DNA of 40,722 nucleotides from NCBI GenBank assembly GCA_002070605.1, contig MWDO01000002.1, forward strand, positions 1 through 40,722. Reading direction: 5' to 3'. Shown here in pieces: positions 15,863-26,390 of the stretch. Position 1 is the first letter of the stretch. Each line of letters starts with the position of its first letter. The notes under the pieces are model-generated. The model did no database searches. It was not told the DNA's origin and saw nothing but the letters and a program-made list of their open reading frames with translations. The DNA is from Spirochaetes bacterium ADurb.Bin133 (GTDB lineage Bacteria; Spirochaetota; GWE2-31-10; MWDO01). Made by a program: the position numbers and the translations under genes.

Positions 15863-17968
15863 TTAATGTTCTTCGATTTGTTTGTATCCGCAATTTTCAT
15901 CGATGCAAAGTTTATAAGTCCCGTAAATTTTATCGTTTTTCTCAATTAAAAACTTTCCGCATTTGGGACAGTTATACTCGGTCGGCTTAGACCACGTAAC
16001 AAAGTCGCATTCCGGATAATTTGTGCATCCGTAGAACTCTTTGCCCCTTGCCGCTTTTTTTCTGCCGACAATTTTACCGCCGCAGTTTTCTCTGGGACAA
16101 TCGGCTAACGGAATAGGCTTGGAATTCCTGCATTCGGGGAAACCGCTGCAAGCTAGAAAAAAACCGTATTTGCCGAGTTTCTTCAACATCGGTTTCCCGC
16201 ATTTATCGCACAACTCGCCCGTCTCCTCCTCAAAGGATTTTTTATGACTTTCCAGAGACCTCTGCGCGATCTCTACCTTTTCGATAAACGGCGAATAAAA
16301 ATCGGTCAACAACTTAATATCGGACGTCGTCCCGTTTTCTATGCCGTCGAGGTCCTTCTCCATTTTCGCGGTAAAATCGACGTCGACAATATTGGGAAAA
16401 GAGGTCGTTATTATTTTATTAATTAATTTACCCAAAACCGTCGGAATTAATTGTTTTGATTTTCTAACGATATAGTATCTGTCCTGGAGCGTCGATATTG
16501 TGGGAGCGTATGTCGACGGTCTTCCGATCCCGTTTTCTTCAAGAAATTTGATTATAGCGGCGTCCGTATATCTCGGAGGGGCTTGAGTAAAATGTTGTTC
16601 CGGTAAATATTGTTTAAAATTTACTTTTTCTCCCAATTCAAATTTTACTTTTGCCGATTTTTCCGTCTCTTTGGATTTTAATAAATTCAAACACAAGTTA
16701 AATCCCTCTTTCAAGGTCGTCGAATTTGATATTTTAAAATCAACGTTTCCGCTTGTAATGTAGAAAACGGTATTTTCATAAACGGCTCCTATCATTTGCG
16801 ACGCGACAAAACGCTCCCAAATTATAGAGTAGATTTTGAACTGGTCTGGAGTTAAATATTTTTTTACGGACTCCGGAGTTCTGTACGCCGAAGTAGGTCT
16901 AATCGCCTCGTGGGCGTCTTGAGCTTTATCGGATTTTGAATAAAATTGGGCGTTATCCGGAAGAGCGTCTCTATAATTTTCCGCGATATATTGTCGAACC
17001 TCGTCTATCGCTTGATTTGAAATACGGGTAGAGTCGGTTCTCATGTAAGTTATTAAGCCTATTCGCTCGCTGCCAAGGTCGATCCCCTCGTATAGCTGTT
17101 GAGCGACGCTCATAGTCTTTTTTGAAGTGAAATTAAATCTGTTCGCCGCCGTTTGCTGTAATTTAGAAGTTATAAACGGAGGCGTCGGCTTTATAGTTTT
17201 AGGCGTCGTTTGGATATTAGAAACGACAAAATTATTAACGTCGATTTTTTCCAGTAAAATATCTATTTCGTTTTTATTTCTAAATTCAATCTTCTCTCCG
17301 TCGACTTTGTGTAACTCGGCGGTTATCTCTTTTTTATTTTTTACAAACTCCGCTTTCAAAGTCCAGTATTCTTTCGGAATAAAAGCCTCAATCTCCTCTT
17401 CTCTTTCGCAAATAACTCTAAGGGCTACGGACTGCACTCTTCCGGCGGAAAGTCCCCGTTTAACTTTTTCCCATAGTATCGGAGATATATTATATCCGAC
17501 AAGTCTATCCAACGTTCTTCTAGTCTTCTGAGCTTTTATTTTATTCATATCTATCTCTCGGGGTTCTTTAATGGAATCCAAAATAGCGCTCTTAGTTATC
17601 TCGTTAAAAACTATCCTTTTTATCGGTAAATCGGGATGTTTTTTAGCGATAGCTTCTCCAATGTGATAGGCTATCGCTTCCCCTTCTCTGTCGTTATCGC
17701 TTGCCAGCAACGCCTCCTTGCTTTTTGAAGCGTACCTTTTTAATTCGTTAAGAATTTTCCCTTTGCCTCTGACCGTAATATATTCGGGTTTAAATCCATT
17801 TTGTACGTCTATTCCCATTCTGGATTTGGGCAAATCAATTATGTGTCCCATACTTGCGGCAACAATATAATCCTTCCCCAAATATTTGTTTATTGTTTTT
17901 GCTTTTGCCGGAGACTCCACTATAACAAGAATTTTATCCTCTTTTGATTTGCTTTTTTTTGACTGCAT
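15863..17968 (-). CDS. topA: DNA topoisomerase I
   Basis: 701 residues. The TOPRIM domain starts with LVIVESPAKAKTI (E18) and carries the acidic metal site D91/D93 in SDNDREGEA. The nucleophile is Y308 in GLITYMRTDSTR. Three C-terminal tetracysteine zinc fingers bind DNA: CDKC with CSGFPEC, CPRENC with CTNYPEC, and CPKC with CIDENC. The enzyme relaxes negative supercoils. GGAG lies 10 bases before the ATG. Adjacent xerC suggests co-transcription. Confidence 0.98.
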   Translation of the reverse strand: MQSKKSKSKEDKILVIVESPAKAKTINKYLGKDYIVAASMGHIIDLPKSRMGIDVQNGFKPEYITVRGKGKILNELKRYASKSKEALLASDNDREGEAIAYHIGEAIAKKHPDLPIKRIVFNEITKSAILDSIKEPREIDMNKIKAQKTRRTLDRLVGYNISPILWEKVKRGLSAGRVQSVALRVICEREEEIEAFIPKEYWTLKAEFVKNKKEITAELHKVDGEKIEFRNKNEIDILLEKIDVNNFVVSNIQTTPKTIKPTPPFITSKLQQTAANRFNFTSKKTMSVAQQLYEGIDLGSERIGLITYMRTDSTRISNQAIDEVRQYIAENYRDALPDNAQFYSKSDKAQDAHEAIRPTSAYRTPESVKKYLTPDQFKIYSIIWERFVASQMIGAVYENTVFYITSGNVDFKISNSTTLKEGFNLCLNLLKSKETEKSAKVKFELGEKVNFKQYLPEQHFTQAPPRYTDAAIIKFLEENGIGRPSTYAPTISTLQDRYYIVRKSKQLIPTVLGKLINKIITTSFPNIVDVDFTAKMEKDLDGIENGTTSDIKLLTDFYSPFIEKVEIAQRSLESHKKSFEEETGELCDKCGKPMLKKLGKYGFFLACSGFPECRNSKPIPLADCPRENCGGKIVGRKKAARGKEFYGCTNYPECDFVTWSKPTEYNCPKCGKFLIEKNDKIYGTYKLCIDENCGYKQIEEH

Positions 17969-18009
17969 TTTTCGTTCGCTCCGCTTTTTTAAGATGAAGA
18001 ATCCGGAAT

Positions 18010-18138
18010 TTATTTTATAAGAGAGGCTAATCCCGCAATCAGCAACTCTATCGATATTCCCGCCGCTATTATTACGATAGGAACCAGGAATTCCCTTTTT
18101 AAATTGAAAGTATTTTCAAGACTCTTTTTCTTTGCCAT
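18010..18138 (-). CDS. Small membrane protein (42 residues)
   Basis: A short reading frame with an ATG at 18138 preceded by GGAG at good spacing. It encodes a basic N-terminus (MAKKKSLENTFNLKREF), one hydrophobic helix (about 18-40, containing VPIVIIAAGISIELL) and a Lys end. The gene sits between the SH3 lipoprotein gene (12 bp away) and topA, on the same strand. Family not recognised. The strong ribosome-binding site and membrane-helix composition support it as real. Confidence 0.6.
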   Translation of the reverse strand: MAKKKSLENTFNLKREFLVPIVIIAAGISIELLIAGLASLIK

Positions 18139-18150
18139 AAACAACGACTC

Positions 18151-18549
18151 CTACTTAATGCCAAATAATATTTGCTCGCTTCTTTTGATCGCCTCTTCCT
18201 GAGTGTTAAATATCTCAAGATACGATCCAAATATCCACCCGACTTCGCCTTTATAATCTATGAAATACCAATAATCTTTAACATTGTCAAAGACTTTTAT
18301 AGAGTTTTCTTTTTTAATAATTTCAATAACAGATCCCAGCGGAAGATGATTAATAATATTTGATTCCTCTTCAGGGATTTCCCTTAGTTTTAATAGATCG
18401 AATTTTGTAATAGCCCATTGATTGCTTGCCGAAGGAGTTCGCGTTTCGCTTAGATCAATATAGAATGTTTTAGCGCCGCTCTCTTCCTTGCAAGAGTAAA
18501 ACGATAAGAAAAACGCGGCAATAATTGCTATATAATGGATATTTTTCAC
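18151..18549 (-). CDS. Lipoprotein with bacterial SH3-like domain
   Basis: 132 residues from a GTG at 18549. This start gives a clean lipoprotein signal (MKNIHYIAIIAAFF, lipobox FYSC). Upstream ATG (18570) and TTG (18576) starts fall at or inside a 9-bp hairpin (18569-18595). The rest resembles an SH3b domain: LLKLREIPEEESNIINHLP, GSVIEII and GEVGWIFGSYLEIF. Such domains bind peptidoglycan or envelope ligands. It lies between eno and a small membrane protein gene. Confidence 0.75.
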   Translation of the reverse strand: MKNIHYIAIIAAFFLSFYSCKEESGAKTFYIDLSETRTPSASNQWAITKFDLLKLREIPEEESNIINHLPLGSVIEIIKKENSIKVFDNVKDYWYFIDYKGEVGWIFGSYLEIFNTQEEAIKRSEQILFGIK

Positions 18550-18568
18550 GGCTCTTATTAATACCGTC

Positions 18569-18595
18569 ATCGGCAAGTCGCAAACGCTTGCCGAT
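18569..18595. other. 9-bp hairpin between eno and the SH3 lipoprotein gene
   Basis: ATCGGCAAG (18569-18577) pairs perfectly with CTTGCCGAT (18587-18595), loop 9 bases. It has no T-run in the minus direction, so a processing or attenuation signal is as likely as a terminator. Confidence 0.45.
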
Positions 18596-18609
18596 AATCG
18601 ATAATATTG

Positions 18610-19932
<1,323 letters not shown>

Positions 19933-19950
19933 TTAAATTTTAATATAATC

Positions 19951-19967
19951 CCGGTTTATTAAACCGG
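19951..19967. terminator. Palindromic hairpin between the PPDK-like gene and eno
   Basis: CCGGTTTA and TAAACCGG flank a single T. In the minus direction an AT-rich tract follows, but no long U-run. It is a possible weak terminator or RNA processing site upstream of eno. Confidence 0.4.
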
Positions 19968-19985
19968 ATAATTCTCAAGATTTTT

Positions 19986-22880
19986 TTATGAATTTTTCAA
20001 TTCTATCTGAGCAATAGCCAACTTAGCTACCGGAATACTATAACCCGAACATGAGACGTAGTTCAGTTTTGCGTTTCTCAGAAATTCAAGATTTATCGGA
20101 TCCGCCCCTTGTTCGCCGCATAGCCCGACTTTCAAATCCGGTCTGCTCATCCTGCCTCTGTGAGTCGATATAGAGATCATCTCTTTAACCGGTTCGGTCA
20201 ACACCTGAAAAGGATTGGCTTCGATAATATCGTATTTACTATAATCGGGCATAAACGAGTTGAAATCGTCTCTCGACAACCCGTGAGTAGTCTGAGTCAA
20301 GTCGTTTGTGCCGAAAGAGAAAAATTCCGCATATTGCGCTATCTCCCCCGAAGATAAAGCCGCCGCGGGAAGTTCTATCATAGTCCCTACTTTATATTCA
20401 ATAGGTTTTTTAACTTTCAATTTCTCCCTGCAATCAGCCTCGGTTTGTATTATACCTTTTATCGTTTGACCTTCGATCTTCTTTCCTTGTCGAATGTATT
20501 TTAATTCCTGAATGTTCATAATTATCGGTATCATAATCTCCGGAATTACGTCGATCCCTTCGGATTGAAGCATATAAGCCGCTTCAAAAATAGCCGAAAC
20601 CTGCATTTCGTAAATCTCAGGATAAGAAATCGCTATTCTACACCCCCGATGCCCAAGCATAGGGTTGACCTCTTTTATCGAATCGCATTTATGATAGACT
20701 TCTTCGGCAGTCGTCGAAGGGCTTGCCTTTTTAAAATAAGCCAAAAAATCTTCCATTTCGTCTTGAGTATGCGGAAGAAACTCGTGTAAAGGGGCGTCCA
20801 GCAATCTGATAGTTACCGGATATGGATGCATAGTTTTAAATATTTCATAAAAATCTTTAGTCTGCATCTCCTGCAATTTATCCAAAGTTTTCTTTCTATC
20901 GACGCTATTCGAAGCCATTACCATCTCTCTAAAAACGTTAATTCGCTCGTCTTTAAAAAACATATGCTCCGTTCTGCACAACCCTATGCCTTCTCCTCCA
21001 AATTTCTTTATCAGAGCGGCGTCTTTAGGCGTGTCTCCGTTACCCATGACTCTAAAGTCTTTCATATGCTTATTAATAATCTCGATAAGCTCCAACAAAC
21101 CCGAATCTTTAGGATCCGGCTCTATCAGATCCGCCTTCCCTATAATTATCGAAGGTTTGCCGTAGAAAGGAACGTCCAAAGTTATATATTCGCCCTCCTT
21201 AACTACAATATCGCCTATAGATAGTTGTTTTTTAACGGCGTCAATTTTGACTTCCGAATTTACTAAGGATACTTTCCCGTACTGCCTTGCTACGACCGAC
21301 GCGTGCGCGGAATAACCCCCCTCGCAAGATAAAACGCCGTTAGCAACCTCGATACCCTTTACGTCTTCCGCATAAGTCGCGGCTAAGCATAGTATAAAAT
21401 TCTTATCCTGCTCGTCGGCGACAGCTTTCTTATAGGCGTCGAGCAACCCATCAGTGCTAAAATACGCTCTACCTCTCGCCGCTCCAGGCGCCCCCGTTAT
21501 TCCCCCTTTAACCGTTTTTAGCTCTTTTAACGAATCGGGATTAATGATAGGGTGAAGTATATCCGACATCTCCGAAGGGTTCAGTTTTAAAAGTAAATAT
21601 TTCTCGTCTATTACTTTTTTCTGGAGAAGGTATAATAAGCTTTTTAGTTCGGCTTGAGTAGATTTAGTCATAACCGAGCTCTGCTCTATAATCCACAATT
21701 GTCCTTTTTCAACGGTAAACTTTATCTGTCTTATCTCTTTAAAGTATAACTCTATGTTATCGGCTATCTCTTCCAGCGTTTTCTTAAACTTCGGATCAAT
21801 TTTATTAATATCTAACGAATCCGATCCGGAAGTATCGTCAAATTTATTTTGATAATAGCTTCCTTGTAAAGATTTATCTCCGTTGACTATATTTCGAGTA
21901 TAAAATTTTCCGGAATAAGAATCTTTCCCGTAGTTACCGTAAACCATCGGTTGGACAATAATGGCCGAATCTTCATCGTCCATATCTTCTAAACTTAAAA
22001 ATTCGGAAGATCTCTTTAACAAAAATTCTAACTGGTAATAAGCGTCTTGAAAAAACTCTTTTGGCAAATAATTTCTAGCTTCCTCAATAATTTCTTTATA
22101 ATCGTTAATTTCCGAAGGTTCGTAATTTATTGTGAAAAGAATCCTATCTGCGTGTTTTTTAGCGTATTTCTCATACTCCGTCTCTACGACCTCTTTATGT
22201 TCCAAATAAGTTAAAGTATCAAGAATTTTCTTTTTGTTTTTTAATCCGTTCTCTAAGGAGAGGTTATATCTTTTATTTTTAACGTCTTTTACATAAATTG
22301 AACTTATTAGATATTTTTCTTCCGTAAGATTGATTTTTTTTAGAACGTTATTTTCAAACTCGTCCGCGGCGATCTTTACCGGTATATCTATCCTATCCAG
22401 AAAATCGGAAAGATTTGCAATTAATTTATCGTCTTTAGCTTTTTTTACTTCTATCTTACATAGGAGATCGATGACGCCTCTTATCAGATATTTCGCGTAT
22501 TCGTGATAAGCGAAATGCTCGCCTACGATTTTCTGAAAACCCGCGATAGTTTTATCCGTTAATCCTATCGTATGAATAGAAGGATACGTTACTATTTCCA
22601 TAGAAGGGCTTATAACAATCTTCAATATAGCCGGATTATCCGTGTCGTCAAATTTCTTATCTATTTCTTTTTCAGCTTTAGCGCAAAAATCCCGTAAAAC
22701 TTTCGACAGGTCTTTATCTTTTAATTTAGACGCAATCTCGGTATCGATTATCAATCCCGGTAAAATCGGCATTTTTAATTGCGATAACTCTTTTGCTCTT
22801 ATCCCTCGTATTCCGATTTTATCTACTATTTGATCGCTCGGACACTCTACTTTAGAAAAATAATGTATATTTTTCCCCAT
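19986..22880 (-). CDS. ppdK: Pyruvate phosphate dikinase-like protein with degenerate ATP-grasp domain
   Basis: 964 residues with the three-domain PPDK layout. The swivelling domain has the phospho-His site SAHASVVA (H526). The PEP/pyruvate barrel has CRTEHMFF, IRLLD, NPMLGHRG, GTMIE, FGTNDLTQ and GLCGEQGADP (C921), so its PEP ligands look intact. The N-terminal ATP-grasp domain is eroded. The usual VRSGA reads VISPS at about residue 90. The usual IEFT...LQTR segment reads IKFT...IEQS at 386-402, losing the acidic, Gln and Arg ligands. The GGKGANL loop is absent. Either the protein no longer uses ATP or it binds it differently. It lies downstream of cfpA and a 330-residue gene and upstream of eno. 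Confidence 0.85.
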   Translation of the reverse strand: MGKNIHYFSKVECPSDQIVDKIGIRGIRAKELSQLKMPILPGLIIDTEIASKLKDKDLSKVLRDFCAKAEKEIDKKFDDTDNPAILKIVISPSMEIVTYPSIHTIGLTDKTIAGFQKIVGEHFAYHEYAKYLIRGVIDLLCKIEVKKAKDDKLIANLSDFLDRIDIPVKIAADEFENNVLKKINLTEEKYLISSIYVKDVKNKRYNLSLENGLKNKKKILDTLTYLEHKEVVETEYEKYAKKHADRILFTINYEPSEINDYKEIIEEARNYLPKEFFQDAYYQLEFLLKRSSEFLSLEDMDDEDSAIIVQPMVYGNYGKDSYSGKFYTRNIVNGDKSLQGSYYQNKFDDTSGSDSLDINKIDPKFKKTLEEIADNIELYFKEIRQIKFTVEKGQLWIIEQSSVMTKSTQAELKSLLYLLQKKVIDEKYLLLKLNPSEMSDILHPIINPDSLKELKTVKGGITGAPGAARGRAYFSTDGLLDAYKKAVADEQDKNFILCLAATYAEDVKGIEVANGVLSCEGGYSAHASVVARQYGKVSLVNSEVKIDAVKKQLSIGDIVVKEGEYITLDVPFYGKPSIIIGKADLIEPDPKDSGLLELIEIINKHMKDFRVMGNGDTPKDAALIKKFGGEGIGLCRTEHMFFKDERINVFREMVMASNSVDRKKTLDKLQEMQTKDFYEIFKTMHPYPVTIRLLDAPLHEFLPHTQDEMEDFLAYFKKASPSTTAEEVYHKCDSIKEVNPMLGHRGCRIAISYPEIYEMQVSAIFEAAYMLQSEGIDVIPEIMIPIIMNIQELKYIRQGKKIEGQTIKGIIQTEADCREKLKVKKPIEYKVGTMIELPAAALSSGEIAQYAEFFSFGTNDLTQTTHGLSRDDFNSFMPDYSKYDIIEANPFQVLTEPVKEMISISTHRGRMSRPDLKVGLCGEQGADPINLEFLRNAKLNYVSCSGYSIPVAKLAIAQIELKNS

Positions 22881-22899
22881 ATTTACTCCTCCTAACTAC

Positions 22900-23892
22900 C
22901 TAAAACAAAGAGAGAATCTTCGTCGGATCTCCCTTCAAAAAATCCTCAAATCTATTGCTGGCGCCTTGCGAAAGGTATCTTCTAAGCTTAGATATATCCC
23001 GAAATTCTGCGCCTAGTAGCGATATATAAATATTTGTTCCATGTTTAACTTTTCCCCACTTAAACAAAGTATTTAGATCTTTTATCTCCTCTCCGTCGTA
23101 AAATACCAAAACTTTAATATCGGGATACTTGTTTTCGTAGGAAGCGATAATCTTTTTCCAAGCTTCGACGTTGCCGTTGTGGAAAAGCTCGTTAGCGACG
23201 GTTATGCCGTATTGCGGCGACAACTTCTTCTTCGCAGACGACCGAACTTCGATCGGCTTCTGCATAGCTAACGCTTCCTTAATAACGCTTTTTGCGCTAG
23301 CGCTCTTTTCTACAACCTTAACGCTCTGAATCTTCTCTTCCTTTTCTATCGTAATCGCAACAGCCTTTGGTTTTTCCATGAATGCGCTTACGTCTCCGTA
23401 TTTTTCTCCATTCATAAGATTTATTATAGCCTTAGCCGCTTTTTGAGCCAAATTCAAGTCAAATTCATCTTTAAAATAGCCAATATAAATGGCTACCATC
23501 TCATTTTCTTTTAGTTTATCTATATTTTTCCAGCTATTTTCGTTTTTAGGATTAATCAAAGTCTGTCCCAATTGCGGGTGATAGTAGGACAATACAACAT
23601 CAAACATATTCCACTTCTTAATCTCGTCCGAGATCGTCGCCAAAGGTTTGGAATAGTTGTTTTTAAGGTTAAAAGTTTTTGAGTAATATTTATACTTGTC
23701 AATCAATAAAGCGCTTAAAATAGGCGAAAACTGATATTGATCGACGTTCTTTTCCTCAAAAGCTTCGTTTATTACGTCGGCTAAGTTTTCTTTATTCTCA
23801 AATTTTTTTATAATTTTATTAACAAATTTAAAATGTCTCAACGCGACGTTAAAACCCAACCTACTGCTCAGAAAATTCAATTGATTCTTCAT
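22900..23892 (-). CDS. Conserved spirochaete protein of the cfpA locus
   Basis: 330 residues, no signal peptide or membrane segment. The N-terminal half is helical. A charged linker spans about 175-225. The C-terminal 100 residues look like a compact domain: ANELFHNGNVEAWKKIIASY, LVFYDGEEIKDLNTLFKWGKVKHG, then a helical end FEDFLKGDP. I do not know a function. Its position between cfpA and the PPDK-like gene matches, from memory, TP0747 of T. pallidum. It starts 91 bp after the cfpA stop, beyond a strong terminator, and ends 19 bp before the PPDK-like gene. Confidence 0.7.
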   Translation of the reverse strand: MKNQLNFLSSRLGFNVALRHFKFVNKIIKKFENKENLADVINEAFEEKNVDQYQFSPILSALLIDKYKYYSKTFNLKNNYSKPLATISDEIKKWNMFDVVLSYYHPQLGQTLINPKNENSWKNIDKLKENEMVAIYIGYFKDEFDLNLAQKAAKAIINLMNGEKYGDVSAFMEKPKAVAITIEKEEKIQSVKVVEKSASAKSVIKEALAMQKPIEVRSSAKKKLSPQYGITVANELFHNGNVEAWKKIIASYENKYPDIKVLVFYDGEEIKDLNTLFKWGKVKHGTNIYISLLGAEFRDISKLRRYLSQGASNRFEDFLKGDPTKILSLF

Positions 23893-23942
23893 ATCATACT
23901 CCTATTATATATTCCGCTTGGAATAGTATAACAAAAAAAAGT

Positions 23943-23970
23943 AAAAAAAGCGGTATAAACCGCTTTTTTT
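23943..23970. terminator. Intrinsic terminator after cfpA
   Basis: A-tract plus GCGGT, loop ATAA, ACCGC plus seven T. The 12-bp stem works in both directions. It lies 14 bp downstream of the cfpA stop, separating cfpA transcription from the next gene. Confidence 0.9.
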
Positions 23971-23983
23971 ACAAGTGTTTTAC

Positions 23984-25939
23984 TTAAATCTCGGACAATC
24001 CGCCGTCGTCGTCTTTACTTACGTCGACTATTCCCTCGGGAGCTCCGCTAACGATAGTTTCAGTCGTCGAAGTCTCCTCTAAGAAATTCATCTGATAGTT
24101 ATCTTCAGAAGTTTCCGCAGCGCCAAAAGATTGGTTTATATCTTCTCTAATTGTCGATCTTCTTCTTGAGAACGAAGCAAAAGCGGCGTCTTGGAAGCCT
24201 TTACTAACTCCGTGTAAGAACTCGTTCAAAACGTTAGCCATAGCGTTTAGAGTATATTTCTTTCTCTTAATGGAAGTAATATCGACGTCTAAAACAATAC
24301 CCGGTTGAACGTGGTAAGGATTAATTTGATAGTCAAATCTTGCAAATTCCTTAGAGATAAAAGCAAGTCTCTCTTCAATAGCTACTCTTTCGACTGGATT
24401 TTGGTTGGCGTAAGTTTTAGTCAACTTTTCGTTCATAATAACGATTCTTTTCTTAATCTCTTCTTTCTCTATCGTGTACGATCTGTTCATCTTTTGAACG
24501 TCCGTATCCTGGGGTTTAACAAACGTTACTTCATTCCACTCTTTTTCCGATAAATTGTACTCAAATTGATCAAAACCGTCGGAAGTCCTTCTTTTATTAA
24601 TTTTTTTCAGGAGTTTCCCCGATAGATCGTCAAAATCTATCTTGGTTTTTTTCATTTGGTACATCTCTTCAATAACGTCCCAAAGTCTGATAACCTCGAC
24701 ATAAAACGCTTCGTATTGCTTATCGTACGCCGTCCTATCCGCCGTAAGTTGTTCTTGATCGTAATACGTTAATCTTACTTGGTATCTCTCGTCCGGTAAT
24801 TGGGACTCGTCGGCGTCTTCGTACTCTTTAATGATACAATCTCTTGCGTTTTTCAAATTTTCTACGTATTGATAACCCATTTTTGAAGTGTCAAGAATAC
24901 CCGTTATTGAGTTGATCGCGGTGTTAAATCCTCTGTTTCTGATATTTTCATTATCAATAATTTTTTTCAAATTTTCTCTAACGTTTAGCGCGTCAAAATC
25001 GGCGTCTGAAATCTCGGCTCTCAAACCTTCCAGACTATCAAAAATTGTTTTAGCGACAAATTTATATCTCGGACTATCCGCGTTATCTTTTTCGTCGGAG
25101 GTGTAATCCTCGACTTTAGCCAATTTTTCAAACATTACTTCAGTATCGGTCAAATCTTCTTTACCTTCATCGGCTCTGGCGTCTTTCAACGCTTCAATCT
25201 CTTTATCCAGTAAATCGACTATGTGTTTTGAAACTAAATCTTTAATAAGATAATTAACCGTAGTCTGATAGTGGAAAATAGGAGATATTAACTCCGAATC
25301 AAGAATATTGACGGACAATTTAACGTCCGTAACCGTTTTTGGTTTAGCATAGTTGTCTTTGAAAGAACATTTAACGATAGAATAAGCGTTCTCGCCTCTT
25401 ACAAACGCGCCGACGTCTACTTTTTGTCTAAGTAAAGCGTTTGTCTCATTTTCGAGATCGTTCATCCCTCTTTGAACGTGTCCTTGCAAATGCCCGTACA
25501 TATTGATCATCGACTTCTCGATCTCGCCGGTATTGAACTTGTCCATACCGCCGATTTGATCCAAAAGCTGGGCTATCTCTCTAGGCGTATATCGCGCGAG
25601 AGTTTTCATCTCTTCCCTGTCGACAAAATTTCGGATCTTTTTAACCATCTCGTCTTCTGTCGTCGTAATGTATCGGTTAAACATATTTTGGTAGTTTTGG
25701 TTAAAATAGTTATAAATTTTCTCTTTTAAACCGCCCATTACGTCCAATCTTTCCAAAGCCGGCTTAGGTAATTTTGCGCTAATATGATTCATTACCTTGT
25801 CGACTTCTTCTCTGATAACTGTCTCGACTTCGCTCTGTTGATCTCTAAACTCTTGCGCTAAAGAATTTCTCGAACCAACCGCGCTTGGTTTTTCCGGATG
25901 AAAAACGTTAGGACTTTTTGGTAAATCCAGATGTGCCAT
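23984..25939 (-). CDS. cfpA: Cytoplasmic filament protein CfpA
   Basis: 651 residues, long and mostly alpha-helical and charged, without signal peptide or membrane segment. The start [19 protein letters not shown] and the [19 protein letters not shown] stretch match treponemal CfpA as I remember it (about 680 residues). CfpA forms the ribbon of cytoplasmic filaments under the flagellar basal bodies of treponemes and affects cell division. The acidic C-terminal tail (about 610-651) looks disordered. A consensus -35 promoter upstream and an intrinsic terminator downstream suggest an independent, well-expressed unit. AAGGAG precedes the ATG. Confidence 0.85.
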   Translation of the reverse strand: MAHLDLPKSPNVFHPEKPSAVGSRNSLAQEFRDQQSEVETVIREEVDKVMNHISAKLPKPALERLDVMGGLKEKIYNYFNQNYQNMFNRYITTTEDEMVKKIRNFVDREEMKTLARYTPREIAQLLDQIGGMDKFNTGEIEKSMINMYGHLQGHVQRGMNDLENETNALLRQKVDVGAFVRGENAYSIVKCSFKDNYAKPKTVTDVKLSVNILDSELISPIFHYQTTVNYLIKDLVSKHIVDLLDKEIEALKDARADEGKEDLTDTEVMFEKLAKVEDYTSDEKDNADSPRYKFVAKTIFDSLEGLRAEISDADFDALNVRENLKKIIDNENIRNRGFNTAINSITGILDTSKMGYQYVENLKNARDCIIKEYEDADESQLPDERYQVRLTYYDQEQLTADRTAYDKQYEAFYVEVIRLWDVIEEMYQMKKTKIDFDDLSGKLLKKINKRRTSDGFDQFEYNLSEKEWNEVTFVKPQDTDVQKMNRSYTIEKEEIKKRIVIMNEKLTKTYANQNPVERVAIEERLAFISKEFARFDYQINPYHVQPGIVLDVDITSIKRKKYTLNAMANVLNEFLHGVSKGFQDAAFASFSRRRSTIREDINQSFGAAETSEDNYQMNFLEETSTTETIVSGAPEGIVDVSKDDDGGLSEI

Positions 25940-26390
25940 ATTTAACTCCTTAAATTAGTATCAAATTAAAATGTTGCATACGGTCGTCCCGTTCAAGCAA
26001 CTCTACATCGCTATAATGTAGTATTTAATTTTAAATGTCAAGCGTTGAAAACATTTTTTTATTTTACACAATTTATTTTTATTAATCAATATAAGAATTC
26101 ATAAAATTTAAATTTAATAACTTTTTTCGAAACGCGCTATTATAACAATCTCAAAGTTTAACAGAATTTGTTTTGGAAAAAAATATATTTTAGATAATTT
26201 TATAGATTTTAGCATAATTTCGCCGCTTCCGGTCGCGCAAATCCCGCCGCCGATTCTATTTTGTCGACGATTATAAATTTGCGAATTTTTTAAAGAGTTT
26301 AATTTAATCGCGGTCGACTCTAACGATATAAATCTTTTAATATTTGACAAATCAGAAAAATTGTATTAAGCTTCTTTTACAGGATATTTA
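25940..26390. other. 451-bp divergent intergenic region
   Basis: It separates minus-strand cfpA from the plus-strand restriction cassette. It holds the cfpA promoter and a small inverted repeat near 26003-26021. The remaining bases are AT-rich. A 78-codon minus frame at 26114-26350 has no ribosome-binding site or protein-like pattern. Confidence 0.6.
26013..26041 (-). promoter_or_regulatory. Probable cfpA promoter
   Basis: On the minus strand, TTGACA (26041-26036) is exact -35 consensus. A 17-bp spacer leads to CATTAT (26018-26013), 4 of 6 matches. The inverted repeat CTACAT/ATGTAG (26003-26008 and 26016-26021) overlaps the -10 and start region and could be an operator or a 5' RNA hairpin. 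Confidence 0.5.

Noticed and set aside
26114-26350. 78-codon minus-strand gene
   Set aside because: No ribosome-binding site, no recognisable motif, AT-rich and within a divergent promoter region.
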